Positions 27,143-35,433 of a DNA stretch of 64,000 bases are shown one piece after another. Origin of the DNA: Spirosoma radiotolerans (GTDB taxonomy: Bacteria; Bacteroidota; Bacteroidia; Cytophagales; Spirosomataceae); contig NZ_CP010429.1 of assembly GCF_000974425.1 (NCBI RefSeq), forward strand, positions 3,596,001 through 3,660,000. Direction: 5' to 3'. How positions within the stretch are numbered: the stretch's first letter is position 1; each line of letters starts with the position of its first letter. Both the position numbers and the translations under genes were made by a program. The notes under the pieces were generated by a model. The model ran no database searches. It was given only the letters and a program-made list of their open reading frames with translations, and was not told the DNA's origin.

Positions 27143-27907
27143 CTACTTGACAACCAGACCGCTTTGCAATATTTTTTCGATATCGCCTGGGCTATCTACG
27201 CTTGGCGTCTGGTAAGTCGTAGCGACAAGTTTGATGCGGTAACCCGCTTCCAGCCAGCGTAGTTGCTCCAGTGACTCAACCCGTTCGAGGGGCGAAGGGG
27301 GCAGTTGGGTGATCTGTTCAAGCACATCCGCCCGATACGCATACAGCCCAACATGGCGATGGTACGCATGCTGCTCATGCCAGCGATCAGGCTCTACGCC
27401 CCACAAATACGGAACGGCCGACCGGCTGAAATACAGCGCTTCGTTTTGCTCATTGATAACGATCTTCGCTTCCTTCGGATCGTGCAACATCGCGGCCGAA
27501 TCGACCGTTGCCATCTGCGTTGCCAGTTCGATGGTACCGTCCAGAACAGACGCTAATTCATCAATCTGAGCGGGGTCGATAAAGGGTTCGTCGCCCTGAA
27601 TATTCAGAATATAATCCGATGGGCTTCCCGTGATCAACCCATCCGCTTTCAGCCGATCATAAGCCTCCCAACAGCGGTCGGTGCCACTGGGGTGATCGGT
27701 GCGGGTCATAACGGCTTCGAAACCGATCCGGCGCACCGCTTCGGCAATACGCTCATCATCTGTAGCGACGACAACTTTCGCCAACGATGTCGCCTGATTA
27801 GCCTGTTCGAGCACCCGCTGAATCATGCTTTTTCCACCAATGTCGGCCAGGGGTTTGCCAAGGAAACGAGAGGAGCCGTAACGAGCAGGAATTATTCCGA
27901 TAATCAT
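27143..27907 (-). CDS. kdsB: CMP-Kdo synthetase (3-deoxy-manno-octulosonate cytidylyltransferase)
   Basis: A 254-residue cytidylyltransferase of normal length. MIIGIIPARYGSSRFLGKPL is the CTP-binding start, and NIQGDEPFI, YFSRSAVPY and RVESLEQLRWLEAGY follow as in KdsB. It activates Kdo, or 8-amino-Kdo, as the CMP-sugar for transfer to lipid A. With kdnA and kdnB nearby, the in vivo substrate may be the 8-amino form, as for the KdsB-like enzyme of Shewanella; specificity cannot be read by eye. It lies 102 bases downstream of the kdsC-like gene. Confidence 0.93.
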   Translation of the reverse strand: MIIGIIPARYGSSRFLGKPLADIGGKSMIQRVLEQANQATSLAKVVVATDDERIAEAVRRIGFEAVMTRTDHPSGTDRCWEAYDRLKADGLITGSPSDYILNIQGDEPFIDPAQIDELASVLDGTIELATQMATVDSAAMLHDPKEAKIVINEQNEALYFSRSAVPYLWGVEPDRWHEQHAYHRHVGLYAYRADVLEQITQLPPSPLERVESLEQLRWLEAGYRIKLVATTYQTPSVDSPGDIEKILQSGLVVK

Positions 27908-28009
27908 AGGTAATAGAAGTTGAAAGGCAAAGTAGCTTAGGAAGGCAACCGGAAGTTTACGGCGATTGTTAAGGTCGAATCGATACGCTGACCGACTTCG
28001 GGTGCTGAT

Positions 28010-28726
28010 TTAGACGAATTCAATACGTTTGCGCTCCGGGCCACTGACGCCAACTGTCCAGTAGCTTGATTCAACCGCCTGCCGTTGCTGGTAATACTGG
28101 TCATACACAGGCTTGTAGCGCAGCCGCTCAGCCATGACCGTATCGAACAGACCCAGCAGACCCAGCATCAGTTCACACCCTTCCCGTACGGCAAACTGGC
28201 CGCTTTGGCTACCAGTCACGTAGTCGACGAGACCGTTCTGGACGACGTAATTCGTAAAGAGTGGATTGGCATTCCGACGCACCATGATCCGGACGCCGGC
28301 CACTTCGGCAACGGACAAATCGAGGGCGTCATCGAAGAAAAAAGCAACCTCATGCGGTTGAAGGTTGTGTTCCGCCAGAAAATGGGCCAGTACATCGATC
28401 TTGTGCTTGGCCTGCGAATAACAGGCATGAAAATGTTCCCGACGCACGAGCGCATCCGCCAGCCCATTTGTTACACCGGTTATGACCGCTGCGGCTGGCA
28501 GTTTTCCCCCATGGTGTAGCCAGAAGCCAAAACGCAGCAGATTGGTACCCATCGAATCCACCTCACTGAATGAGCTACTGCCCGCTTCCGTTTTGATGCC
28601 ATCGTTGAACACGCCATCCCAGTCGAACACAATGGCCCGGACGGCTTTCAGCTTTTCGGTCAGTATATGAACCGGGGTTACAAATTGACCGCCCAGCGCG
28701 GTGAAGGTTTGTTGGATATCAGTCAT
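28010..28726 (-). CDS. kdsC: KdsC-like HAD phosphatase (Kdo-8-phosphate phosphatase)
   Basis: A 238-residue HAD-family protein. The catalytic motif is FDWDGVFNDG (Asp35 nucleophile, Asp37), and FFFDDALDLSVAEVAG is the C-terminal metal motif. This layout is that of KdsC, which removes phosphate from Kdo-8-phosphate, although the protein is longer than E. coli KdsC (about 188) by an N-terminal lead and a C-terminal tail. Position between kdsA and kdsB supports the role. A palindromic repeat fills the 91 bases to kdsA. Confidence 0.82.
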   Translation of the reverse strand: MTDIQQTFTALGGQFVTPVHILTEKLKAVRAIVFDWDGVFNDGIKTEAGSSSFSEVDSMGTNLLRFGFWLHHGGKLPAAAVITGVTNGLADALVRREHFHACYSQAKHKIDVLAHFLAEHNLQPHEVAFFFDDALDLSVAEVAGVRIMVRRNANPLFTNYVVQNGLVDYVTGSQSGQFAVREGCELMLGLLGLFDTVMAERLRYKPVYDQYYQQRQAVESSYWTVGVSGPERKRIEFV

Positions 28727-28731
28727 TTATT

Positions 28732-28801
28732 GTGGTGTCGGGTTCTCAAACCCGACACGCTCGCGTCAGCAATTGTGTCGGGTTTGAGAACCCGACACCA
28801 C
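28732..28801. repeat. REP-like palindromic element, copy 1
   Basis: Perfect 27-bp inverted repeat: arms 28732-28758 and 28775-28801 around a 16-base loop (28759-28774). Each arm is itself a palindrome (GTCGGGTT, four bases, AACCCGAC), so each can fold alone. The loop sequence recurs inverted in the element at 60421-60518. The position between kdsA and kdsC may affect the transcript. Confidence 0.85.
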
Positions 28802-28817
28802 CTACATCATACATCAT

Positions 28818-29669
28818 TTACGCTAGTTCCGGCAGTGTATTGCGGTATTTTACTTCTACCGCGTGGAGTTCGATGAGGGGCTTCATGAACTCTTCCAGGT
28901 AGCGGATATCGAGTTGGCTGGCCGCGTCGCAAAGCGCTTCCGACGGGCAGGTATGCGACTCGATAAATAAACCATCTACACCCGAGGCAACACCAGCGCG
29001 GGCCAGTACGGGTAAGTACTCACGAGCGCCCCCTTTGGCATCGGCCGACGGGATACCGTATTTCCGAATGGCATGGGTTACGTCGAACACAACCGGGTAA
29101 TTGGTACGGGCCATGTGGTAGAAACTACGCGGATCGACCACCAGATCGTTGTATCCGAAGGTAAAACCCCGCTCGGTTAGGATGATCTGTTCATTGCCCG
29201 AATCTTCGATTTTCTTGACCGGGTGTTTCATGTTTTCCGGTGCCAAAAACTGGCCGTGCTTCACGTTGACAACCCGGCCTGTTTGAGCGGCTGCTACCAC
29301 CAGCATGGTTTGCATACAGAGGTAAGCCGGAATTTGCAGCACATCGACGACTTCGGCCGCTGGCGCACACTGATCCGGGTAATGAACGTCGGTGAGGAGC
29401 GGAAAGCCAAACTGCTCTTTCACCTTCGCCAGGATTTTAATGCCTTTGTCGAGGCCCGGTCCATTGTAATAGTTCAGGCTGGAGCGGTTATCTTTCTGAA
29501 ACGATGATTTATAAATGATTTTGATGCCAAGCCGCTCCTGAATTTCACGAAGCTGCTCCGCCACACTCATCATAATTTTTTCGTCCTCAATAACACACGG
29601 TCCCGAGATGAGAAACAATTCATCAGACCCACATTCGATGTCGCCAACGCGAACAATTTTCTGAGACAT
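28818..29669 (-). CDS. kdsA: Kdo-8-phosphate synthase
   Basis: A 283-residue DAHP-synthase-like enzyme of normal length. LISGPCVIEDE, YKSSFQKDNRSS, LLTDVHYPDQ, LIPxx-type IPAYLCMQT and VKHGQFLAPENM are family landmarks, and the C-terminal HTCPSEALCD segment is present. It condenses arabinose-5-phosphate with phosphoenolpyruvate to Kdo-8-phosphate in the cytoplasm. It sits between kdnB and the kdsC-like gene. The arabinose-5-phosphate isomerase (kdsD) is not in the window. Confidence 0.94.
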   Translation of the reverse strand: MSQKIVRVGDIECGSDELFLISGPCVIEDEKIMMSVAEQLREIQERLGIKIIYKSSFQKDNRSSLNYYNGPGLDKGIKILAKVKEQFGFPLLTDVHYPDQCAPAAEVVDVLQIPAYLCMQTMLVVAAAQTGRVVNVKHGQFLAPENMKHPVKKIEDSGNEQIILTERGFTFGYNDLVVDPRSFYHMARTNYPVVFDVTHAIRKYGIPSADAKGGAREYLPVLARAGVASGVDGLFIESHTCPSEALCDAASQLDIRYLEEFMKPLIELHAVEVKYRNTLPELA

Positions 29670-29692
29670 ATTTTTTTTTGATTAATGAATTG

Positions 29693-29749
29693 TGACACAG
29701 CGATACACAGAGCTTTTTCTCTTTATTATTTCTGCGTATCTCTGTGTCA
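29693..29749. repeat. Imperfect inverted repeat between kdnB and kdsA
   Basis: Arms 29693-29711 (TGACACAGCGATACACAGA) and 29731-29749 (TCTGCGTATCTCTGTGTCA) pair at 17 of 19 positions around a 19-base AT-rich loop. It could act as a stem-loop between the two genes or be a decayed mobile repeat. Confidence 0.55.
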
Positions 29750-29761
29750 TAACTTATTCAT

Positions 29762-30865
29762 TTACAGCCGTCGGAATAAATCCTTCAGCACGTCGATGGT
29801 GATCACCTCCTGCCAGTTATCGCCGATGGCGTGCAGCCACATATGCGGCAGGTTATAGGAGACATGGGCCATTTGGGTAATAGTGTCATCGCTCCAGTCC
29901 TTCGATAAGCCCTGCGGCAAATCAATCTGGTGATACGCCACCATCTCCTTGAACTCGGCAACGCCTTCCGGATAATAGTCGGCCAGGTGATTCATGATCA
30001 GACAATTGGCATAACAATGCCGGGTTCCCAGAATCTTGGACAACCCATAGCTGAGCGCATGACACACACCAACCTCAGAATAAGTCAGACTCAGGCCACC
30101 CATCATGGACGCCACCATGAGTTTATCGTCATTTTCGGGCGTCTGGCCTGAGTTAGGTCCCAGATAGACCTCCCGGCAAAGCTTCATCGACTGTTCGGCG
30201 TAGGCGTGTGAATACGCATTATTCATGCGGCCATTCTCCGATTCGATGCAGTGGATGTACGTATCCATACCCGTATAAAACCACCAGTTGCGCGGCACGC
30301 TGGCAATCAATTCGGGATCGAGTACAATCTGGTTGAAAACGGTCCATTCGCACTTGAGCCCCAGTTTTTTTACTGGGCCGGTCAGGACGGCCGTCATGGA
30401 CACTTCAGCGCCCGTACCCGAAATAGTGGGCACACCAACGTGGTAAATACCCGGCTTTTTGATCAGGTTCAGCCCCTGATAAAGCGTCGAAGACCCTTCG
30501 TTCGTGAGCATCAACGACAGCGCTTTGGCAATATCCATAATGCTGCCGCCCCCAATGCCAACGACACCCGATGGCAGCCCTTTTTTGGCCAGAATCTCAT
30601 CGCGCAACTGGTCAATCTGATCCGTGGTGGGCTCGTGTTCTTCAACACTGATGTAATAGGTCAAGTCCTCGGCATGAACCGGAACCTGGCCCTCCAGGGC
30701 TTTACCTTTGAAGTAATTATCGACCAGGAAAACGAAGTAGCCTTCATTCTCGACCCGGTGCGGAGCCAGGATTTCGTCGAGTTGCGAGAAGCTTCCCCGT
30801 CCGAAAACCGTTTTCTCGACGCCCTTAAAATTCTTATGCGTGGTTTGTGTTGGTGTAACTACCAT
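29762..30865 (-). CDS. kdnB: Kdo 8-oxidase, iron-dependent alcohol dehydrogenase family (KdnB-like)
   Basis: A 367-residue group III alcohol dehydrogenase. The NAD-binding GIGGGSIMDIAKAL lies near residue 104, and the metal-binding His/Asp residues are in the HAYAEQSMKL, GVCHALSYGL and CYANCLIMNHL segments. In Shewanella, KdnB oxidises carbon 8 of Kdo, giving the substrate for the aminotransferase KdnA. Here kdnA lies directly upstream (31 bases) and kdsA downstream, which makes this role far more likely than a general alcohol dehydrogenase. Confidence 0.85.
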   Translation of the reverse strand: MVVTPTQTTHKNFKGVEKTVFGRGSFSQLDEILAPHRVENEGYFVFLVDNYFKGKALEGQVPVHAEDLTYYISVEEHEPTTDQIDQLRDEILAKKGLPSGVVGIGGGSIMDIAKALSLMLTNEGSSTLYQGLNLIKKPGIYHVGVPTISGTGAEVSMTAVLTGPVKKLGLKCEWTVFNQIVLDPELIASVPRNWWFYTGMDTYIHCIESENGRMNNAYSHAYAEQSMKLCREVYLGPNSGQTPENDDKLMVASMMGGLSLTYSEVGVCHALSYGLSKILGTRHCYANCLIMNHLADYYPEGVAEFKEMVAYHQIDLPQGLSKDWSDDTITQMAHVSYNLPHMWLHAIGDNWQEVITIDVLKDLFRRL

Positions 30866-30896
30866 AGTATCGTCAAGCCATACTGGCTAAAAAAAA

Positions 30897-32102
30897 TTAC
30901 GCTTCTACCAGAGTTGCTTTGCGGATAGCCGCTTCGATATTGGTGGCCAGAGCGGCTACTTCGTCCGATGTCCAGGTGGCCCGGATACCGAAAGAAATCA
31001 GTCGACCGATAGTTGCCTGTGCATTTGGAATAGCGAGGTTGTTGTAGTCCTGTGGCGCACCGAATTTTTCAATCGGCAGGGCAGCTGCGGTCCGCATTTG
31101 TTTGATATGATCCCACTGATTGATGAAGTGGTACATGTTGGTGAACCAGTAGTTGAAGCCCCCAATTCCAGCCGCATTCATCTCAGCCACAACCCGTTGC
31201 GCCGTATCAGTATCGGGCATCAGCAGATTCAGGAATGTAGCGGAATCGCCGTTTTCGTCGGGAATACGGGCAAATGATACGCCCGGCACTTGCCCCAACG
31301 CGGCCATTAACTGACGTTTGTGGGCATTGTTGTTTCTGATAATTTCGGGCACCCGGCGCGTCTGAACCAGACCAACAGCCGCGTGCAGCTCGCTGATCCG
31401 GTAGTTGAAACCAAGAACCGGGTGCTGCTCCATACCCCGGTTGCTACCGATGTGGTCGTGGCCGTGATCGGAATAGGAATCGGCATGTTTATAAGCGACT
31501 TCATCGTTGGTAACCATGATGCCCCCCTCGCCAGCCGTTGCGATTTTGAAGAAATCGAACGAATAAGCGCCCGTTTTACCCCAAAGTCCGGTCGAAACGC
31601 CTTTGTAGCTGGCTCCCATTGCCTGTCCGGCATCTTCAACCAGTACCAGATTGTGCTCATTAACGACGTCCATAATGGCATCCATATCAGCCATTTGGCC
31701 ACACATATGGACCAGGCAAATGGCTTTCGTTTTAGGCGTGATGGCCTTACGAATGCCGTCGGCACTCAGGCAAATGGTTTCGTCGATGTCGGCGAAGACG
31801 GGCAACGCCCCCACCATGAGTACCGCTTCGACGGTGGCAATGTAGGTGAAAGGAGGCACGATTACCTCGTCGCCGGCACCGATGCCGGCTGCAGCCAGGG
31901 CGCACAGAACGGCGGTCGACCCACTCGATACGGCATGTGCATACTTGGCCCCAACGAGTTTGGCAACCTCGGCCTCAAATTCGCGCGCTTTGTAGATATT
32001 ATTGCGTTGTGCTTCGTGATTATACCGAAACAGGATGCCGGTCTCGAGCACATCGTTAATTTCTGTGCGCTCAGCGGCTCCGAAAAATTCCATTCCTGGC
32101 AT
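30897..32102 (-). CDS. kdnA: Kdo8N aminotransferase (KdnA-like, DegT/DnrJ/EryC1 family)
   Basis: A 401-residue PLP enzyme. MPGMEFFGAAER at the start, SGSTAVLCALAAAGIGAGDE, VEDAGQAMGA and FDFFKIATAGEGG, where Lys186 is the expected Schiff-base lysine, are typical of DegT-family sugar aminotransferases. In the described pathway KdnA aminates the product of KdnB to give 8-amino-3,8-dideoxy-manno-octulosonate. Pairing with kdnB and the kds genes makes the assignment strong. It is probably the first gene of the Kdo series: 119 bases separate it from the guanine deaminase gene, with a candidate promoter at 32163-32170. Confidence 0.87.
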   Translation of the reverse strand: MPGMEFFGAAERTEINDVLETGILFRYNHEAQRNNIYKAREFEAEVAKLVGAKYAHAVSSGSTAVLCALAAAGIGAGDEVIVPPFTYIATVEAVLMVGALPVFADIDETICLSADGIRKAITPKTKAICLVHMCGQMADMDAIMDVVNEHNLVLVEDAGQAMGASYKGVSTGLWGKTGAYSFDFFKIATAGEGGIMVTNDEVAYKHADSYSDHGHDHIGSNRGMEQHPVLGFNYRISELHAAVGLVQTRRVPEIIRNNNAHKRQLMAALGQVPGVSFARIPDENGDSATFLNLLMPDTDTAQRVVAEMNAAGIGGFNYWFTNMYHFINQWDHIKQMRTAAALPIEKFGAPQDYNNLAIPNAQATIGRLISFGIRATWTSDEVAALATNIEAAIRKATLVEA

Positions 32103-32162
32103 GACGTAATCCGTTTAGAGGGTCGCTTCAGAAAGTTGATTTACCTGGCGACCAGTTATCTG

Positions 32163-32170
32163 CAAAAGTA
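32163..32170 (-). promoter_or_regulatory. Candidate -7 box for the kdnA-kdnB-kds series
   Basis: On the minus strand this reads TACTTTTG, an exact TAnnTTTG match, 60 bases before the kdnA ATG. No clear TTG is seen at the -33 position, so support is partial. Confidence 0.35.
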
Positions 32171-32221
32171 CGGGTTTTCACCCGAGAACGAATACATGGA
32201 TTTTCGGGAAACGCCTATTCG

Positions 32222-32698
32222 TTAATAAGGTATCCGTTTTCCCAAAGCGACCCACTCCTCAAAAACCGTGTTGGCTTCATCGCGAAGAAGCTGATGCATA
32301 GGAATATGGCGCTCCGCTCGGGGTTTGTCGATTTCCTCGTAGATAAACTGATCGTCGAAACCGGCATCAGCGGCATCGGAGTGAAAGGCCGCATAGACAA
32401 TCCGGCTGGGACGCGCCCAGTAAATAGCGCCCAGACACATCGGACAAGGCTCGCAGGAGGCATAGAGTGTACAACCATCCAGTTGAAAGGTGCCGAGATT
32501 CTGGCAGGCATCCCGAATGGCAACGACCTCCGCATGGGCGGTCGGGTCATTGGTCGAGGTAACTTTGTTGCACCCTTTCCCCACGATCACACCATCGCGC
32601 ACAATGACAGAACCAAAGGGTCCACCTTGTCCACTTGTCATGCCTTCGCGGGCCAGTTGAATGGCCTCGCGCAGAAAAAAATCATCCTGATTCGTCAT
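32222..32698 (-). CDS. guaD: Guanine deaminase (cytidine deaminase fold)
   Basis: A 158-residue zinc deaminase. The active-site residues are His55 and Glu57 in PTAHAEVVAIR and Cys85 and Cys88 in SCEPCPMCLGAIYWARP. The C-terminal DAGFDDQFIYEEIDKP segment is shared with the Bacillus subtilis GuaD type rather than with tRNA adenosine deaminases. It converts guanine to xanthine and ammonia in purine salvage. It starts 10 bases after the nucleotidyltransferase gene, so the two are probably one transcript. Confidence 0.9.
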   Translation of the reverse strand: MTNQDDFFLREAIQLAREGMTSGQGGPFGSVIVRDGVIVGKGCNKVTSTNDPTAHAEVVAIRDACQNLGTFQLDGCTLYASCEPCPMCLGAIYWARPSRIVYAAFHSDAADAGFDDQFIYEEIDKPRAERHIPMHQLLRDEANTVFEEWVALGKRIPY

Positions 32699-32707
32699 TA
32701 TATACGA

Positions 32708-33514
32708 TTAAATAGAAACAGTTACCTGTTGAATTGTGTCCATATAGTGTGTAACGGCCGATTGGGCTGTTCTATTTTTAAGCAATGATGCTGGTGCCAG
32801 GGCATCGCGGAGTTCTTCGTAAAGATGCATGGCTTCAGTTAAACTCGACAGAAGAGCCTCCCGATCAGGGGTCGCTATGGTTTTCCGGAGCCGGTCTACA
32901 TCAACCGCGTTGAATGCCGTTTCGGCCCGGCGCACTCCTCTTGGCAAACCGCCGTTTTTCAGGTGTAACAACGGTCCCAGCACCATAGTACGCACGAATG
33001 CCAGAAAATCAGCGGCTTCAAAAAACTCACCCCGCCCCACTTTCAGGGCGGCATAATGCATCCAGATCCAGAATCGATCTTCCGTTGCCTGGAAATCGAT
33101 GGGCGGGTACTGCGCTGTCGATTGCTGGATAATGGTCGTCAGCAGTTGATCCCGCTCCCACAATACAACTGGATTTTCCACGCGCTCGTAAAACTCGACC
33201 GGGGTTAGAAACTTGATATCCACATGCAGCAAGGGCGACTCATACAAGGCAATCAGCAACCGGGGCTCCCCGACATGATCACCCCGAAAGGAAGCCAACA
33301 ATGTTCCGAACCGGGCCGCATAATCGCGCATGTGGCCAACATCAGGCGCTAGCTGTCGGGTAGTAATGAGCACCAGATCAAGGTCCGAATAAGCATCGAT
33401 CTCGCCCGTTATCCACGAGCCGCCTGCGGCTAATCCAATCGCTTCGGAGTCTTGCTGACAGATCTGAATAGCCTTGTCGATAAATGATTGAAACGGTTGT
33501 AGATGAGACGGCAT
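32708..33514 (-). CDS. Nucleotidyltransferase-domain protein
   Basis: A 268-residue protein. The GLAAGGSWITGEIDAYSDLDLVLIT segment, spread over residues about 24-48, is a Pol-beta-type nucleotidyltransferase motif (G-G-S then D-x-D). The rest is helical, as in aminoglycoside-adenylyltransferase-like proteins, without a motif that fixes the substrate. It might modify a small molecule or a drug; this is not supported beyond the fold. It sits 10 bases upstream of guaD. Confidence 0.7.
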   Translation of the reverse strand: MPSHLQPFQSFIDKAIQICQQDSEAIGLAAGGSWITGEIDAYSDLDLVLITTRQLAPDVGHMRDYAARFGTLLASFRGDHVGEPRLLIALYESPLLHVDIKFLTPVEFYERVENPVVLWERDQLLTTIIQQSTAQYPPIDFQATEDRFWIWMHYAALKVGRGEFFEAADFLAFVRTMVLGPLLHLKNGGLPRGVRRAETAFNAVDVDRLRKTIATPDREALLSSLTEAMHLYEELRDALAPASLLKNRTAQSAVTHYMDTIQQVTVSI

Positions 33515-33576
33515 ACGCAGTTGAGATTAGTAAATTAGTATGGAACGACCGCGTATTTCGATTAGTTCAACAACAC

Positions 33577-34185
33577 TTACCGGATGGGCAGCACAACCCC
33601 CAGTCCGTTCGGGCTGGAGGAGAGCAACAGCCGTTCCTGTTTATCGCCCCTACTCTTGAAGATAAAGTAGTTGACCAGATCGAAAGCCAATAAAAATCCG
33701 CCCTGGGCCATAATGGACGTCCCATAACCGCGCAATTGATCGGCCTTGGCGGGATGAGGCTCGGCCCGCTCCCGCAAATACGCGCCACCGATCACATAAG
33801 CTACGTCCAACCCGGCATTGATCAGCAAAACCTGCTTCATGTTTTCGTGCTGCCTGACGGCATCCGCCAGCGTTTCAGCATCAGCCCTCTTTTTGCGTGA
33901 ACCCAGCAAGCCAGCCCCGGCGATACCCAGATTAACCAGATTCCAATACACATTCATCTTGTAAAAATACTTGGTTTCACCGGCTGTCTGCCCAACTGCG
34001 ACAGCCCCAACCGCAATGTTGGCCAGGGCAAAGCTACCGAGCGTCAGCCCTAGGGTTTTCTGATGACGGATCCGTTGCTCAGTAAACTCGCGCAATTCGG
34101 CGGAAGGGGTCACGCGCTGCCCTATCACCGCACTGCCCAGCAGCACAGAACCAGCCGTTAAAAAGAATTTTCGGAAGGATGTCAT
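33577..34185 (-). CDS. Hypothetical small membrane protein
   Basis: A 202-residue protein that I do not recognise. An N-terminal signal-like segment (FFLTAGSVLLGSAVIGQ) is followed by four hydrophobic stretches: TLGLTLGSFALANIAVGAVAV, YWNLVNLGIAGAGLL, LLINAGLDVAYVIGGAYL and GGFLLAFDLVNYFIF. Charged loops lie between them. This looks like an inner-membrane protein of a Bacteroidota-specific family. The gene stands alone: 62 bases from the nucleotidyltransferase and 42 from mobA, same strand. Confidence 0.65.
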   Translation of the reverse strand: MTSFRKFFLTAGSVLLGSAVIGQRVTPSAELREFTEQRIRHQKTLGLTLGSFALANIAVGAVAVGQTAGETKYFYKMNVYWNLVNLGIAGAGLLGSRKKRADAETLADAVRQHENMKQVLLINAGLDVAYVIGGAYLRERAEPHPAKADQLRGYGTSIMAQGGFLLAFDLVNYFIFKSRGDKQERLLLSSSPNGLGVVLPIR

Positions 34186-34227
34186 AAACGCTGATTTTGG
34201 GTATAAACAGCCTGTATGGATCGATGT

Positions 34228-34821
34228 TTATAAGCCCAGAAGGGCCTTTGTGGCGGGGTCATTCACGTTGGCCAGTTCCCGGATGTCTGGCACCGTCAGT
34301 ATCTGCACATCATGTTGTTGCAGGGCCTGACGCGGTGAGTATTGTTCAGCGATCATTGCCTGCTTCAGAACCGGGTGAAAGGCTGGCTCATAAATACCCA
34401 GCAATGGCTCCGGAAACTGACCGTCCGAATCATAAAAAACGGTAGCCAGTTTCGCCAGATTTCTTCCCCGAAGCAGCGCGTCGAGCGAGCGAGTGGTTAG
34501 CAGCGGCATATCGCAGGCCACCACGAGCCAGGCCGCAGCGCTATCGTGGGTAAACGCCGATAGAATACCATTGAGCGGCCCTGGAAAGTCGAACAAATCG
34601 ATAATAAGCGGCTGGTCAGTTGTTGGTAGTTCAACGGCCTGTTCTGTATTGACTGACCAGAAAACGGCCTCGCAATAGGGCGCCAGCAACTCGGTTAGGT
34701 GTTCCCGCTGGGGTTTTCCGTGGTAAATCAGTTGCGACTTATCACGCCCCATGCGGGTGCTGCGCCCGCCCGTCAGGATCAGGCCGTTTAGCTTAGGCGC
34801 GCCGAAAGTCCCGTTTTCCAC
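34228..34821 (-). CDS. mobA: Molybdenum cofactor guanylyltransferase
   Basis: A 197-residue protein. LILTGGRSTRMGRDKSQL near residue 14 is the GTP-binding start of MobA, and VVACDMPLLT carries the metal-binding Asp. It links GMP to molybdopterin to form the guanine dinucleotide cofactor in the cytoplasm. No ATG is available before the motif, so a GTG at 34821 is the likely start. That start lies 29 bases inside the end of moaC, which implies coupled translation. The cofactor could serve the YdeP-type oxidoreductase at 41825. Confidence 0.87.
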   Translation of the reverse strand: MENGTFGAPKLNGLILTGGRSTRMGRDKSQLIYHGKPQREHLTELLAPYCEAVFWSVNTEQAVELPTTDQPLIIDLFDFPGPLNGILSAFTHDSAAAWLVVACDMPLLTTRSLDALLRGRNLAKLATVFYDSDGQFPEPLLGIYEPAFHPVLKQAMIAEQYSPRQALQQHDVQILTVPDIRELANVNDPATKALLGL

Positions 34822-35278
34822 CCGTCTTTTCCATTAATTTCGTTTCCCGGATAATGATGTCGTGCGACAGGGCTTTGCACATGTCGTAAATCGTCAGTGC
34901 TGCCACCGATGCGCCCACCAGCGCTTCCATCTCCACACCGGTTTTTCCTTCGGTCGACACCAGACAGTCGATAATCGCGTCGGTTCCTTCTGTCGTGATG
35001 GTAATCTGACAGCTATCTAAACCAAGTGAATGGCAGAGTGGAATCAGGTCGTCGGTACGTTTGGCGGCCATGGTTCCGGCAATGATTGCCGTCTGGAACA
35101 CAGGGCCTTTCTTTGTGGCAATGTCGTTACCGGTCTGTGATGGAGCTAGATGTTGCATAATATCGGGACCAAGGGCGACAATGCTTTGGGCGCGGGCCAT
35201 TCGACGCGTCACTGTCTTGGCGCCTACATCGACCATGGCCGGATTACCGTCTGCGTTGAGATGAGAAAGTACGTTCAT
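34793..35278 (-). CDS. moaC: Cyclic pyranopterin monophosphate synthase
   Basis: A 161-residue protein of normal MoaC length. NPAMVDVGAKTVTRRMARA, IPLCHSLGLDSCQI and GKTGVEMEALVGASVAALT are family landmarks; the usual Pro of PLCHPL is Ser here. It makes cyclic pyranopterin monophosphate, the first step of molybdenum cofactor synthesis, with MoaA, which is not in the window. It is transcribed away from moeA and overlaps mobA downstream. Confidence 0.92.
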   Translation of the reverse strand: MNVLSHLNADGNPAMVDVGAKTVTRRMARAQSIVALGPDIMQHLAPSQTGNDIATKKGPVFQTAIIAGTMAAKRTDDLIPLCHSLGLDSCQITITTEGTDAIIDCLVSTEGKTGVEMEALVGASVAALTIYDMCKALSHDIIIRETKLMEKTGGKRDFRRA

Positions 35279-35433
35279 TTCAGAAAATGATGAATGATGA
35301 CCGGGTAGCCGGTGCCATGATAAAAAACACCGATTGCCAACCCATTTTTAAAAGTTTAAACAGCTTTAATGAATAGCTTGCGGCTCCTGACCCAAAATTC
35401 ATCATTTATAATTTATCATTCATCATTTACGTC

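Noticed and set aside
31320..32225. Long plus-strand open frame of 301 codons
   Set aside because: It is antisense to kdnA; the protein is His/Asn-rich without domains, typical of a shadow frame.
35285..35429. 13-bp inverted repeat AAATGATGAATGA between moaC and moeA
   Set aside because: Low-complexity ATG/ATT wording; chance pairing is likely, so it is not listed as an operator.
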